A stretch of DNA of 6,166 nucleotides from Porphyromonadaceae bacterium (GCA_003517945.1 DOZP01000159.1:1-6166), one strand, 5' to 3'. Shown: positions 1 through 5,450, counted from the first letter of the stretch. A program made the numbers and translations. The notes: generated from the sequence alone by a model not told the origin.

Positions 1-1
1 C

Positions 2-94
2 AAAACTCCGATCCGCGACCTGTTTGACAAATCGAATCTCAACTATCTCAAAGAACCTAACGACTTTGGTGAACCGAATTTGTTTAATTTTTAA
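2..94 (+). CDS. C-terminal end of a gene, possibly an IS4-type transposase (partial)
   Basis: An open frame enters from the left edge and gives 30 residues ending in EPNLFNF before a TAA stop. Its start lies outside the window. The ending, with TPIRDLFDKSN followed by a short acidic stretch and a terminal LFNF, resembles from memory the C-termini of Bacteroidetes IS4-family (DUF4372) transposases. A perfect hairpin follows three bases later and could belong to the element's right end. No catalytic DDE residues are visible in this fragment, so the family is a guess. That this is a coding end is supported by its being the only frame open through the stretch. It faces the minus-strand genes that fill the rest of the window. 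Confidence 0.5.
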   Translation, partial: KTPIRDLFDKSNLNYLKEPNDFGEPNLFNF

Positions 95-96
95 TC

Positions 97-122
97 GTCC
101 ACTTTTTTAGTGGACAGTAGTG
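97..122. mobile_element. Candidate right end of an insertion sequence, with hairpin
   Basis: GTCCACT (97-103) and AGTGGAC (109-115) form a perfect 7-bp inverted repeat around five T, two bases after the TAA of the left-edge gene, and are followed by AGTAGTG. The AGTGGACAGTAGTG end looks like the terminal repeat of some Bacteroidetes IS4-type elements, but this is from memory and the matching left end is outside the window. It could instead be a simple terminator-like hairpin of the plus-strand gene. Confidence 0.3.
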
Positions 123-203
123 AGGCAAAATATTAAAAAGTTGACTTCCCTGAATGGCTTGACCACGGTACCTGCTTTTAAAGTCATGCTGTTTTTGTTT
201 TAA

Positions 204-238
204 AAAAGTCCGATGAAGTTGGATTCCATCGGACTTTT
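204..238 (-). terminator. Terminator of the cassette 1 operon
   Basis: AAAAGTCCGATG (204-215) and CATCGGACTTTT (227-238) form a 12-bp perfect stem with an 11-base loop. On the minus strand the stem is followed by a run of T (201-207), fitting an intrinsic terminator about 130 bases downstream of the stop of the first propeller gene. A shorter T run on the other side could also let it stop plus-strand transcription coming from the left-edge gene. I see no gene in the spacer between this hairpin and the propeller stop. Confidence 0.8.
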
Positions 239-366
239 GTATTGAATATAAAGTGATTTATCGGCAATCGTCTTCCGAACAGAACGACCAACCGTCCCGA
301 CAATACGACTTTTCGCCCATATGCCCGTCCACCACGGAATATGAGGCTGAACAGTTTTCCGATCAT

Positions 367-1491
367 TTATTTCAGTTTATAGCGAACCAATACAGGATTA
401 TTATCGACATTTTCCGAGGCCGTGCGAATGGCTCGGGTCCACTCCCGTTCATCTGAACCATGGATAAGTACTGCCGAAGATCCGGTTGCCCAAAACCAAT
501 TGTCTTCGTCGATAGTGATACGCCGTCCGTAAAGCAAGTCGGCAACCCTTACAGGCTTTTTTTTAAAACGGTCATAAAATACATATTCAAACAATCCGAA
601 GCCGCTCGACAGACAAAGCCATTGGGGCGATACGGCATGGGTACCTGTAAAGATACGCTTACCGGAATTCTGCAATTCGGTAAATTTCTGGAAATCATCG
701 CTTTCCATTTCCAATATTTTATCCCTTGTCAGGAGATCGGAGGAATATTCGACCTTATAAATGGCTGTAAGCCCCTCTGTGCTCACCTCGTAGATCATGT
801 TGTGAAATTGAGGTGCAAAACTCAGGTTACCGTCCCTTTTTGAGATCAGGTAATCCAATATTTCCATCCTAAGTTTAACAGGGTGATCTTCTTTCAGAAA
901 TTTTTGGGTCGTTTTTCCGTCGGGTGTAAAAAAAAGCAACTTATGGTCGCCATCCGAAGACCCCGAACCGTAGTAAGCAGAGGCACTAAAGCCATTTACC
1001 AGTGTTCCGTCCCCCAACAGGCCCATTTCACCCATGATAAAATCGAAAGTTACATATCTTTTGAACCTCCCGTCGAGATCATAGATCAATGCTTTACGCC
1101 CCGAAAGATCCACGATCAATACTTCTCTGTTCACATAATCGATCTCGAAATCATGTATGCTTTGATATTCACCCGGCCCTCTCCCCCTTCGTCCGATCTG
1201 GTATAAATATTTTCCCATGCGGTCAAAAACAACCAACTTTTTGGCCATGTAATGATCCGATACAAATACTTTATCGTCGACTACCCTTATCTTGGTAGCA
1301 GAACCCAATAAAGAATTACTCGTATTTTCCAACGCGATCACCTCGTATTCACTTACCATATTCTCTATGCCTTCGACGACCTCGGCCGGAATAATGATCG
1401 TCTCGACATCGTCCGTTGCGATCGTTCGTGATGAACGGCTGCATGCAAAAAACAACAAACAGGATATAAAAACAATGAATATCTGTTTCAT
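367..1491 (-). CDS. 6-bladed beta-propeller lipoprotein, cassette 1 (DUF5128-like)
   Basis: This is a 374-residue protein of unknown molecular function. Residues 1-17 form a lipoprotein signal: a hydrophobic stretch ending FFAC, with Cys17 as the likely lipidated residue. The residues after the cysteine (SRSSRT) lack the acidic stretch typical of Bacteroidetes surface-export signals, so a periplasm-facing anchor is possible. VFDRMGKYLYQIG followed by RRGRGPGEY (88-109) is the hallmark of the Bacteroidetes 6-bladed beta-propeller family (Pfam DUF5128, TolB-like). Further blade-like strands follow (VLIVDLSGRKALIYDLDG near 124-141), and the protein ends NPVLVRYKLK, much like the cassette 2 propeller. 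The length is normal for the family. The start has no Shine-Dalgarno site and lies 37 bases after the upstream small gene's stop, so the two are probably cotranscribed. A binding or scaffold role in the envelope is an inference. Confidence 0.88.
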   Translation of the reverse strand: MKQIFIVFISCLLFFACSRSSRTIATDDVETIIIPAEVVEGIENMVSEYEVIALENTSNSLLGSATKIRVVDDKVFVSDHYMAKKLVVFDRMGKYLYQIGRRGRGPGEYQSIHDFEIDYVNREVLIVDLSGRKALIYDLDGRFKRYVTFDFIMGEMGLLGDGTLVNGFSASAYYGSGSSDGDHKLLFFTPDGKTTQKFLKEDHPVKLRMEILDYLISKRDGNLSFAPQFHNMIYEVSTEGLTAIYKVEYSSDLLTRDKILEMESDDFQKFTELQNSGKRIFTGTHAVSPQWLCLSSGFGLFEYVFYDRFKKKPVRVADLLYGRRITIDEDNWFWATGSSAVLIHGSDEREWTRAIRTASENVDNNPVLVRYKLK

Positions 1492-1528
1492 GGCTGCGGG
1501 AGAGAAAGAGAAGTTAAAGTAAGAAAAT

Positions 1529-1822
1529 TTAGTGTGGCGTCAGACATGCATCAACGCAAACGTTCGTGCCATCTTCGGATGGTGCGCATTCATACCATAT
1601 CCCAAATCGAACAGAGCCGTCCTTTTTTGTAATGGCACAGTCTTCTTCTGTCGAGATCAAAACAAATTTTTCCTTGTCATCATCTTCTCCTCGTGCCAGT
1701 GCCGCGACATTCCGCAGGATCAGTTTCTCCTGTTCGGTCAAGGGTTTTGAGGCAAACAATACAACGGACAAGCCTCCCACCAACAGTAGGCCGCCCAATA
1801 AAGCAAAAAATTTGATTTTCAT
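1529..1822 (-). CDS. NVEALA-type small secreted protein, cassette 1
   Basis: This is a 97-residue protein. I chose the ATG at 1822 because MKIKFFALLGG aligns with the starts of the two paralogues in this window; an ATG at 1906 would lie inside the promoter's -7 box. Residues 4-24 form a hydrophobic signal segment. KPLTEQEKLILRNVAALARGE (26-46) contains a variant of the NVEALA motif that names this Bacteroidetes family (Pfam NVEALA). The rest is a variable tail with four cysteines (62, 79, 89, 93), probably disulphide-bonded outside the cytoplasm. The upstream context is A-rich with no Shine-Dalgarno site. It is the most diverged of the three copies. Function is unknown; secretion, with cleavage after FA (24) or near the ARGE motif, is inferred. 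Confidence 0.85.
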   Translation of the reverse strand: MKIKFFALLGGLLLVGGLSVVLFASKPLTEQEKLILRNVAALARGEDDDKEKFVLISTEEDCAITKKDGSVRFGIWYECAPSEDGTNVCVDACLTPH

Positions 1823-1878
1823 TGTGTGTAAGTTTTTAGTGTGAGAAAAACAGTTTTCATCAAGACACAATCCAATAG

Positions 1879-1901
1879 CGGATATATTCGAGATAATCGA
1901 A
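1879..1901 (-). promoter_or_regulatory. Conserved element and inverted repeat near the P1 transcription start
   Basis: CGGATATATTCG (1879-1890, plus-strand reading) is identical in all three cassettes at the same distance (12-13 bases) from the -7 box. It is itself nearly palindromic. In this copy a perfect inverted repeat, TTCGA (1887-1891) and TCGAA (1897-1901), overlaps it right after the -7 box. Conservation in position suggests an operator or an early 5' leader structure; no regulator is identified. Confidence 0.45.
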
Positions 1902-1903
1902 TA

Positions 1904-1935
1904 CAAAGCAAAAAAAAAAAAACGAATTTTACAAA
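1904..1935 (-). promoter_or_regulatory. Promoter P1 of cassette 1
   Basis: On the minus strand a TTTG (1932-1935) and TTGCTTTG (1904-1911) are separated by 20 bases. This fits the Bacteroidetes primary sigma pattern TTTG / TAnnTTTG, with one mismatch in the -7 box. The spacer contains most of a 13-base homopolymer (T on the minus strand, 1910-1922). The same arrangement lies upstream of all three small genes. The -33 box is only 24 bases from the stop of the cassette 2 propeller. The expected transcript leader is about 75 bases. Confidence 0.65.
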
Positions 1936-1958
1936 TTTTTACCCCAATTAGTTAAAAC

Positions 1959-3128
1959 TTATTTCAGATAAACGAGTTGCAGGATCGGATTCATATTCAA
2001 GATATCCTCTTCGGTCATACCTTCCGTAAATGTACGCAGAGTTTCTTTGGCTATTTCCGGGGTTTGTGGGTCATTGAGCGTGCTGTGAACCTTTACTCCG
2101 TTCAATGCCGACATTAAAACATTCGGATCGTTCGAATCGATAAACCAATGGGAGACGATGGGCAATCCCGTTCCGCTGTAATCCAAAACCTGCCCCGTCA
2201 TCAACTCCTCCTCTTCGAGGGAATATACGGTAAAGAATTCGGTATTGCGATCACTCAACCACTTTGTAACGATATAATCTCCTTTTTCCTGACTGGATGT
2301 GCTCCATGTAATCGCAATATCACCCGATTGTTCCCGGCCAGCCAATAGCGGAAGTTTGTCGTTTTTGATTTCATACTGCATATACAGGAAGACCGAATCG
2401 CTTTCAAAATGATAGAGATCGTTGTGAATGCCATAACGTATACCGATCCCACCTCCCTTCAGCACCTGAAAATAGGAATTAGCAGGGGTAAGCATAAAAG
2501 GGTATGTAACGAGGTTGGGGAAAAAATTTTTAATAAAATTACCCTGGGGATCGGCCATCCACAAACCGGTGTATTTTTCGTCGATCCGGGTCGGGGTCAT
2601 GTCGAACGAGGCGCATAAAAAATTCCCGTCGGGAAGAACGGTCATCTCCCGGATAAATCCGTTTTCGGGGGTGAAATCGTCAATCGCATATCGGAATTCT
2701 CCGCCATCGACGGCATAGGCAAGGATTCTTTTATTGATCGCGTCGTAAATAATCACCGTGCGTTCCTTTTCATTCACCATCACCGAACTCATATCTATGT
2801 ATTCCTTCGGGCCTCTGCCCCGATATCCTATCTGCGACAGGAATTTCCCGGTGGTATCAAAAAGATAAACTCTGCCGAATCGTTTATCGGCCACGACTAT
2901 CTTGTCCGCGACAAAGAAGACCGTGGTAACCATCCCGATCAGGTTATCCGGGGATGTTTCGAGTTGAATAAACCGGACGGAATCCACACGTCCGGTCATG
3001 TCGATGCTCCGTTCGTCGGCTATTTCAGGATCGATCGTTAAAACCCGAGCCATATTTTGCTCTTTATGATTACCGCAAGCAGAGAGAAGGATGCAAAGAA
3101 GAAACAAAAGTTTTATTCTCATGGACAT
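1959..3128 (-). CDS. 6-bladed beta-propeller lipoprotein, cassette 2 (DUF5128-like)
   Basis: This is a 389-residue protein with a clear lipoprotein signal: basic start, hydrophobic core and the lipobox LLSAC, giving Cys18 as the lipidated residue. An in-frame ATG at 3122 (residue 3) would leave the signal intact and could equally be the start. VYLFDTTGKFLSQIG followed by YRGRGPKEY (87-110) is the family signature of Bacteroidetes 6-bladed propellers (DUF5128, TolB-like). Blade-like segments follow around 122-141 (VIIYDAINKRILAYAVDG) and 188-200 (GLWMADPQGNFIK). The C-terminus NPILQLVYLK parallels the end of the cassette 1 propeller, so these two are closer to each other than to the cassette 3 protein. 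It follows the cassette 2 small gene by about 70 bases that contain a hairpin. Envelope location is inferred; ligand and function are unknown. Confidence 0.88.
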   Translation of the reverse strand: MSMRIKLLFLLCILLSACGNHKEQNMARVLTIDPEIADERSIDMTGRVDSVRFIQLETSPDNLIGMVTTVFFVADKIVVADKRFGRVYLFDTTGKFLSQIGYRGRGPKEYIDMSSVMVNEKERTVIIYDAINKRILAYAVDGGEFRYAIDDFTPENGFIREMTVLPDGNFLCASFDMTPTRIDEKYTGLWMADPQGNFIKNFFPNLVTYPFMLTPANSYFQVLKGGGIGIRYGIHNDLYHFESDSVFLYMQYEIKNDKLPLLAGREQSGDIAITWSTSSQEKGDYIVTKWLSDRNTEFFTVYSLEEEELMTGQVLDYSGTGLPIVSHWFIDSNDPNVLMSALNGVKVHSTLNDPQTPEIAKETLRTFTEGMTEEDILNMNPILQLVYLK

Positions 3129-3139
3129 AAAATTAAGAT

Positions 3140-3180
3140 ACGGAGGATTTAATATATTATTTCGATATTAGATCCTCTGT
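3140..3180 (-). promoter_or_regulatory. Intercistronic hairpin, cassette 2
   Basis: The 16-base arms 3140-3155 and 3165-3180 pair at 14 of 16 positions on the minus-strand transcript, with a 9-base loop. The hairpin lies 17 bases after the small gene's stop and ends 11 bases before the propeller start. No T run follows, so it is not a classical terminator. A role in stabilising or partly separating the upstream message is inferred by comparison with the stronger hairpin in cassette 3. Confidence 0.5.
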
Positions 3181-3197
3181 CGATTCGTTAACGGAAA

Positions 3198-3482
3198 TTA
3201 AGATCCTTGGTTGGTGGCACAATTTAATACTCCATAATCACAGGCATCGGTAGCCACATTCGTGCGAACACAACAAGGCATATTTCCATATCCGTCCAAA
3301 TAAAGACTACCGGTTATATACCCCGTAATCCAATCACTATTTTCACCCTGCGCGATGGCTTCGGCATTCCTTAAGATCAATTCCTCTTGTGGGGTCAAGG
3401 GTTTTCGGGCAGACAATACCACGGACAAACCGGCCACCAACAGCAGAGATCCGCCCAATAGAGCAAAGAATTTAGTCTTCAT
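3198..3482 (-). CDS. NVEALA-type small secreted protein, cassette 2
   Basis: This is a 94-residue protein starting MKTKFFALLGG, with a hydrophobic signal at residues 5-25. RKPLTPQEELILRNAEAIAQ (26-45) is the NVEALA-like conserved segment and is followed by GE. The tail from residue 48 on is rich in Gly, Tyr and Asn and holds four cysteines (70, 71, 81, 88), including an adjacent pair. The leader is almost identical to that of the cassette 3 protein in both protein and DNA, apart from a one-codon difference and a few substitutions, while the tails do not align. The start is fixed by this alignment. It is the first gene of a two-gene unit with the cassette 2 propeller. Secretion and disulphide formation are inferred; function is unknown. 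Confidence 0.87.
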   Translation of the reverse strand: MKTKFFALLGGSLLLVAGLSVVLSARKPLTPQEELILRNAEAIAQGENSDWITGYITGSLYLDGYGNMPCCVRTNVATDACDYGVLNCATNQGS

Positions 3483-3550
3483 GATGTTTGTGTTTTAAGT
3501 TTGAAATAGTTTAGTATGAAAATGTTTCTCTTCCGATACAGTCCGGTCAT

Positions 3551-3570
3551 CGGATATATTCGGAATTCCC
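3551..3570 (-). promoter_or_regulatory. Conserved element and GGAATTCC palindrome near the P2 start
   Basis: The 12-base element CGGATATATTCG (3551-3562) recurs exactly in the other two cassettes. The perfect palindrome GGAATTCC (3562-3569) overlaps its edge, at the place where cassette 1 has a different inverted repeat. This is a candidate operator or 5' leader element; no regulator is known from the window. Confidence 0.42.
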
Positions 3571-3574
3571 AATA

Positions 3575-3605
3575 CAAAGCAAAAAAAAAAACGGACATTC
3601 CCAAA
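3575..3605 (-). promoter_or_regulatory. Promoter P2 of cassette 2
   Basis: On the minus strand TTTG (3602-3605) and TTGCTTTG (3575-3582) are 19 bases apart, matching the Bacteroidetes -33/-7 pattern with one -7 mismatch. An 11-base homopolymer (3581-3591) fills about half of the spacer. The start of transcription should fall near 3568, giving a leader of about 85 bases before the ATG at 3482. Confidence 0.68.
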
Positions 3606-3629
3606 TATTTCTGCAGATTTATTGAAATT

Positions 3630-3657
3630 AAGGATAGCCGATGTTCCGGCTATCCTT
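3630..3657 (-). terminator. Terminator between cassettes 3 and 2
   Basis: AAGGATAGCCG (3630-3640) and CGGCTATCCTT (3647-3657) form a perfect 11-bp stem with a 6-base loop, about 80 bases after the cassette 3 propeller stop. The minus-strand tail is T-rich (TTAATTTC) but not a continuous run, so termination may be partial. The stem is symmetrical and could act on both strands. The bases between it and the propeller stop show no gene that I can support. Confidence 0.65.
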
Positions 3658-3736
3658 GAATGGACGTTTATCCGCTTTTGTTATTTCCTCCTGCGTCTCG
3701 GTGTGTGTTTCTCTCCTCCCGGACAGGCAGACCGAA

Positions 3737-4849
3737 TCAATTCAATACGTTCAAATCCAAATAAGCTGCATCGCCTGTTTTCAAATCCCATGTATACAAT
3801 CTGTTTTTAACGGGATCCAAATATATTCTGAAAAAAACACGATCCGTAAAGAGTTCGTATATCTGATTCCCATCCCAGTCGTATATATGAACGGTTTTTA
3901 TATCGGGTACATCATTCCCCGTCCATTGTTCTTTGCCCCAATAGGTTGCATATATATAGTTATCATCGGCCTGCACGCTGTTGTAGTATTTATTTAACGG
4001 ATCCATGTCCGTTTCAAAAAGAGAAAAACCAGGATTTTTTTGTAAACGATACCCGATAATTCGCCCCGTTTGGATGTCGATGACATTGATCTGTGGAAGA
4101 TTGGACATCGCCTGTACGATTCTTGAGCCGTCGGGCTTGATGGCATCGAAAGAATAAAAATAGTTGAACTGGAAAAGTTTGGATTTTTTGTTTTCAAATT
4201 CCGATGTTTTATAAATGGGGTATTCTGCCAACAATTCGTCGCTCCGGATCGTCCGCTTCTCATAAAAAGGAGGCGTCATTTTCGTTTCGCTCAAATAAGC
4301 GGTCGACGCAAAGGCAAACAATTGATCTTCGGTGTGACGATACATATGAGAGTAAAACGCATACCTGTCTTTGATTCGGGTCTCGTACGGAACGATCGAA
4401 TCGTGTACAGTGAACCCTTCTTTCAGGGATCGGCTGATGTTCCAAAAAAAGAGCTGCTTTTCGTTCATAGCCTCCACCAAGGTCATCAGATCGCCCCCTT
4501 CCATATAAAAGTTGGAAATTGGACCGACGGAAATCGATTCTCCCGGCCCCCTGCCCTTGCTGAAAAAAGAGCCCATTTCTTCACCCGTATCGACGTTCAT
4601 TATGTTGAAAAAAAAGTCCGGCAACAACGCATTCCAAAAGATTATCAACGAATCGTATACCGCCATCTCTCCATAGCTGCGGCCGTGCAGGGGAACCGGA
4701 GTGGAGATCATCTTTTTTACGATTTTTCGGCTATCGTTTATGTACCGAATCTCTCCGTTGAAATATTCGGCGTCTTTATTCCTGAGACAACAAACGAATG
4801 TACCGAACACCAGAATAGAGATGGCAACGATGGTTAATCGACTATTCAT
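3737..4849 (-). CDS. TolB-like 6-bladed beta-propeller protein, cassette 3
   Basis: This is a 370-residue exported protein of unknown function. The N-terminus has a hydrophobic segment (4-19) ending VCC. The residues before Cys20 and Cys21 (TFV, FVC) make a poor lipobox, so lipidation is less certain than in the other two propellers and ordinary signal-peptide or anchor use is possible. FSKGRGPGE (96-104) is the shared GRGPGE signature. HIYDWDGN (321-328), followed by LDPVKNRLYTWDLKTGDAAYLDL, matches the C-terminal blade of the Bacteroidetes TolB_like (Pfam 6-blade propeller-like) family. It is therefore a different subfamily from the propellers of cassettes 1 and 2, which carry DUF5128-type signatures. 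It lies 73 bases downstream of its small partner gene, across a very stable hairpin. Confidence 0.85.
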   Translation of the reverse strand: MNSRLTIVAISILVFGTFVCCLRNKDAEYFNGEIRYINDSRKIVKKMISTPVPLHGRSYGEMAVYDSLIIFWNALLPDFFFNIMNVDTGEEMGSFFSKGRGPGESISVGPISNFYMEGGDLMTLVEAMNEKQLFFWNISRSLKEGFTVHDSIVPYETRIKDRYAFYSHMYRHTEDQLFAFASTAYLSETKMTPPFYEKRTIRSDELLAEYPIYKTSEFENKKSKLFQFNYFYSFDAIKPDGSRIVQAMSNLPQINVIDIQTGRIIGYRLQKNPGFSLFETDMDPLNKYYNSVQADDNYIYATYWGKEQWTGNDVPDIKTVHIYDWDGNQIYELFTDRVFFRIYLDPVKNRLYTWDLKTGDAAYLDLNVLN

Positions 4850-4875
4850 ATCCGGCAGGATTATCGGTTAAATTA

Positions 4876-4909
4876 TCCCACAGGGGAACAATAATGTTCC
4901 CCTGTGGGA
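4876..4909 (-). promoter_or_regulatory. Strong intercistronic hairpin, cassette 3
   Basis: TCCCACAGGGGAACA (4876-4890) and TGTTCCCCTGTGGGA (4895-4909) form a perfect 15-bp stem closed by a 4-base loop, 13 bases after the small gene's stop and 26 bases before the propeller start. There is no T run after it on the minus strand, so it is not a textbook terminator. It more likely protects the 3' end of the small-gene message or reduces read-through into the propeller gene, which would give more peptide than propeller. This role is inferred. Confidence 0.7.
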
Positions 4910-4922
4910 ATTATCAATGTTA

Positions 4923-5225
4923 TCATTTTGTGCAACGATCCTTATTATTTTCCAAAGAATAACCATATGTTGGTGCAGTCGGACAAGGATAAATCATATC
5001 TGTATTCGTCTTCGAATCACAGAACATTTTTAGCCCATACTCTCCATTTGGCCCCGAGTTTCTGACGCAAGAACCAACCGGGGTTCCTTCATTCTGCGCG
5101 ATGGCTTCGGCATTCCTTAAGATCAATTCCTCTTGAGGGGTCAAGGGTTTTCGGGCAAACAATACCACGGACAAACCGGCCACCAACAGCAGGCTGCCCA
5201 ATAGAGCAAAGAATTTAGTCTTCAT
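4923..5225 (-). CDS. NVEALA-type small secreted protein, cassette 3
   Basis: This is a 100-residue protein with leader MKTKFFALLGS, a hydrophobic signal at residues 5-24 and the NVEALA-like segment LILRNAEAIAQ (34-44) followed by NEG. The tail carries four cysteines (53, 69, 81, 98), spaced differently from those of the two paralogues, and many Asn, Gly, Pro and Tyr residues. The first 44 residues are nearly the same as in the cassette 2 protein, while the tail is unrelated. The A-rich region before the ATG has no Shine-Dalgarno site. It is the promoter-proximal gene of the cassette. Likely exported and possibly processed near the end of the conserved segment; function is unknown. Confidence 0.87.
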   Translation of the reverse strand: MKTKFFALLGSLLLVAGLSVVLFARKPLTPQEELILRNAEAIAQNEGTPVGSCVRNSGPNGEYGLKMFCDSKTNTDMIYPCPTAPTYGYSLENNKDRCTK

Positions 5226-5283
5226 GGTACTTGTTGTTTTAAAGGGTTAAAAGATTGTTTTCATTCTGATAAAGTTCGGTCAT

Positions 5284-5303
5284 CGGATATATTCGGAATT
5301 CCC
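5284..5303 (-). promoter_or_regulatory. Conserved element and GGAATTCC palindrome near the P3 start
   Basis: CGGATATATTCG (5284-5295) overlaps GGAATTCC (5295-5302), 12 bases from the -7 box, exactly as in cassette 2. The position is at or just after the expected transcription start, where a repressor site or a leader structure would act. Confidence 0.42.
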
Positions 5304-5307
5304 AATA

Positions 5308-5339
5308 CAAAGCAAAAAAAAAAAACGGACATTCCCAAA
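5308..5339 (-). promoter_or_regulatory. Promoter P3 of cassette 3
   Basis: On the minus strand TTTG (5336-5339) and TTGCTTTG (5308-5315) are 20 bases apart. The spacer holds most of a 12-base homopolymer (5314-5325). The layout equals that of P1 and P2, and the -33 region is nearly identical to P2. Transcription should start near 5301, about 75 bases before the ATG. Confidence 0.68.
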
Positions 5340-5389
5340 TATTTCTACGGATTTTTTGTAACACGCATACGATGATCCGTCATCAGAAA

Positions 5390-5429
5390 AAAGAAACCGT
5401 CTCAAATTTCATTTTGAGACGGTTTCTTT
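5390..5429 (-). terminator. Strong terminator of the 46-residue protein gene
   Basis: AAAGAAACCGTCTCAAA (5390-5406) and TTTGAGACGGTTTCTTT (5413-5429) form a perfect 17-bp stem with a 6-base loop. On the minus strand it is followed by a run of six T, and it starts 21 bases past the stop of the small lysine-rich gene. It insulates the cassette 3 promoter from upstream transcription. Confidence 0.85.
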
Positions 5430-5450
5430 AATCTTGGCAATGAAAAGAGA

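Larger units (their letters stand above)
3348..3620 (-). repeat. Direct repeat of promoter, leader and small-gene 5' part (copy in cassette 2)
   Basis: This segment is nearly identical to 5094-5354. The first 45 or so codons of the small gene differ by only a few bases and one codon-sized indel. The promoter and the first about 30 transcribed bases are nearly the same. The middle of the 5' leader is more diverged. Similarity stops abruptly at 3348/5094, inside the small gene just after the NVEALA-like motif, and near the upstream side of the -33 box. Confidence 0.85.
5094..5354 (-). repeat. Direct repeat of promoter, leader and small-gene 5' part (copy in cassette 3)
   Basis: This is the partner of the repeat at 3348-3620 and spans the promoter, 5' leader and first 44 codons of the cassette 3 small gene. 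The near-identity of coding and promoter DNA points to a recent duplication or gene conversion. The flanking sequences on both sides, including the peptide tail and the downstream propeller gene, are not similar. Confidence 0.85.

Noticed and set aside
184..366. A 60-residue minus-strand frame after the cassette 1 propeller
   Set aside because: It runs through the terminator stem and ends inside it, with no start context and no recognisable sequence.
460..843. A 127-residue plus-strand frame
   Set aside because: It is fully antisense to the cassette 1 propeller and is a codon-bias shadow.
1823..1906. A 28-residue N-terminal extension of the cassette 1 small protein from an ATG at 1906
   Set aside because: That ATG lies inside the promoter -7 box, the extension has no counterpart in the two paralogues, and it would bury the signal segment.
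4322..4837. A 171-residue plus-strand frame
   Set aside because: It lies entirely antisense to the cassette 3 propeller, whose family signatures are clear; the antisense product has no recognisable features.
3348..5354. CRISPR-like or other interspersed repeat array
   Set aside because: The repeated block occurs only twice in near-identical form and contains coding sequence plus promoter, so it is a gene-segment duplication.
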